Shown here piece by piece: positions 12,855-13,500 of a DNA stretch of 13,500 bases. How positions within the stretch are numbered: the stretch's first letter is position 1; the number at the start of each line of letters is the position of its first letter. This stretch comes from Halobacteriovorax sp. GTDB lineage: Bacteria; Bdellovibrionota; Bacteriovoracia; Bacteriovoracales; Bacteriovoracaceae. Location of the stretch: contig NZAF01000093.1 of assembly GCA_002686115.1 (NCBI GenBank), positions 1-13,500 of the forward strand. Reading direction: 5' to 3'. The notes under the pieces were generated by a model. It saw nothing but the letters and a program-made list of their open reading frames with translations. It made no database searches and was not told the DNA's origin. The position numbers and the translations under genes were made by a program.

Positions 12855-13500
12855 AGAAGTTTATCTTAACCTATATTCTATGCTCTATGGCATTTTCATC
12901 ATCATTTGAAAATGAAATTGCAACGAACACAAAGAATCTCTATCGTTCTTTAAGAAGAGGTTATGTGAATGAATCCAAGGTTAACTATACTTATAAACTT
13001 ATCAAGAAAAGTGATGTGTTTTCTCATTATACTCAAGACTTTGCTCTTCTTAAAAAAACCTCTTCAATTAGCTTCTTAAAAGAGACTACTTGCAAAATTG
13101 ATTCAGATATAAAAAATAGAGTTCATAACTCTATAAGAAAGTCAGTTGTAAATTATTGTCATTCAATTAAAATTGCAAAACTTGCCAAAAGGAAAAAATT
13201 TAAACTTGATGCTATTAAAAATAGTATCTCGCATCTTAATAAATTTAATCCTTCTTTATTAAACAGGACTCTTAATAGAATTAAAAAGTATTCAAAAAAC
13301 TACCTAACGATAAGTAGGCATCTTACTTTTCTATCAGCAAATATTGAACTAAGCGAATACCTTCTTGATCATTATGATACTTCAGAGTCTGAAACAAATA
13401 ATAGAAGTAAACCATCTGCATATCGTGAACTCAGAAAACTTTACTATGACTTTAAGCCCGCCATTAAAGAACAACCTCTTAAAGGTATCTCTAAAGCAAA
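12851..13500 (+). CDS. Exported Lys-rich helical protein, C-terminal end outside window
   Basis: The reading frame from ATG 12851 is open for 216 codons to the window end. It starts with a signal peptide (MKKFILTYILCSMAFSSS). The rest is predicted mainly helical and rich in Lys, Ser, Asn and Leu (SLRRGYVNESKVNYTYKLIK; KIAKLAKRKKFKLDAIKNS; KPSAYRELRKLYYDFKPAIK). Two cysteines (in ETTCKID and VNYCHS) could pair. The start overlaps the HAMP gene stop (ATGA), so the two are probably co-translated. A helical N-terminal region before a catalytic domain, as in soluble lytic transglycosylases, is one possibility, but nothing visible proves it. Confidence 0.75.
   Translation, partial: MKKFILTYILCSMAFSSSFENEIATNTKNLYRSLRRGYVNESKVNYTYKLIKKSDVFSHYTQDFALLKKTSSISFLKETTCKIDSDIKNRVHNSIRKSVVNYCHSIKIAKLAKRKKFKLDAIKNSISHLNKFNPSLLNRTLNRIKKYSKNYLTISRHLTFLSANIELSEYLLDHYDTSESETNNRSKPSAYRELRKLYYDFKPAIKEQPLKGISKA

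Noticed and set aside
1..13500. CRISPR arrays, tRNA or rRNA genes, insertion sequences
   Set aside because: No regularly spaced repeat array, no tRNA cloverleaf or rRNA sequence recognised, and no transposase frame in the window.

Overview
The window is AT-rich, densely packed bacterial chromosome. It most resembles a Bacteriovorax/Halobacteriovorax-type member of the Bdellovibrionota (predatory bacteria). This assignment rests on three things seen here: a regulator of the TIGR02147/DUF4423 type, several small signal-peptide proteins without obvious homologues, and DUF4360 proteins, all beside conserved low-GC metabolic genes. It is inference from gene content; no 16S or marker phylogeny is available in the window.

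Region 1 (1-2607, + strand) is conserved metabolism. It holds the 3' part of an acyl-CoA dehydrogenase, then etfB (TTG start with a strong Shine-Dalgarno) and etfA, closed by a textbook rho-independent terminator. The dehydrogenase would pass electrons from fatty acyl-CoA to the EtfAB flavoprotein. The terminator hairpin is shared with the convergent gene on the other strand.

Region 2 (2606-8639) looks like an accessory island of exported proteins and helix-turn-helix regulators, with lower GC than region 1 by eye. On the minus strand a TIGR02147/DUF4423 regulator overlaps by 29 nt a 578-aa exported protein carrying an HESLH (HExxH) motif. Next come two divergently transcribed exported DUF4360-type paralogues that share a four-cysteine scaffold. 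Their shared promoter region contains a 16-bp palindrome and a partial second copy 41 bp away. A second HTH regulator, translationally coupled (ATGA) to a small exported protein, follows on the + strand. A convergent minus-strand exported protein closes the island; its Shine-Dalgarno lies inside a perfect 10-bp hairpin followed directly by a T-tract and the start codon. The repeated arrangement of a cytoplasmic regulator co-translated with an exported protein, flanking a DUF4360 pair, is the most system-like feature of the window.

Region 3 (8706-12140, minus strand) has a 432-aa membrane-anchored or exported acidic coiled-coil protein of unknown function. Upstream of it lies a 218-bp regulatory region with 17-bp-spaced direct repeats. 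Beyond that is a tightly coupled operon: an Mrp/NBP35-type P-loop ATPase lacking the usual CxxC, a DUF4388/PATAN-like protein with a winged-helix tail, and a 63-aa ribbon-helix-helix protein.

Region 4 (12282-13500, + strand, divergent from the Mrp operon) has a two-helix HAMP membrane protein. It overlaps by ATGA an exported, lysine-rich helical protein whose reading frame stays open to the window end.
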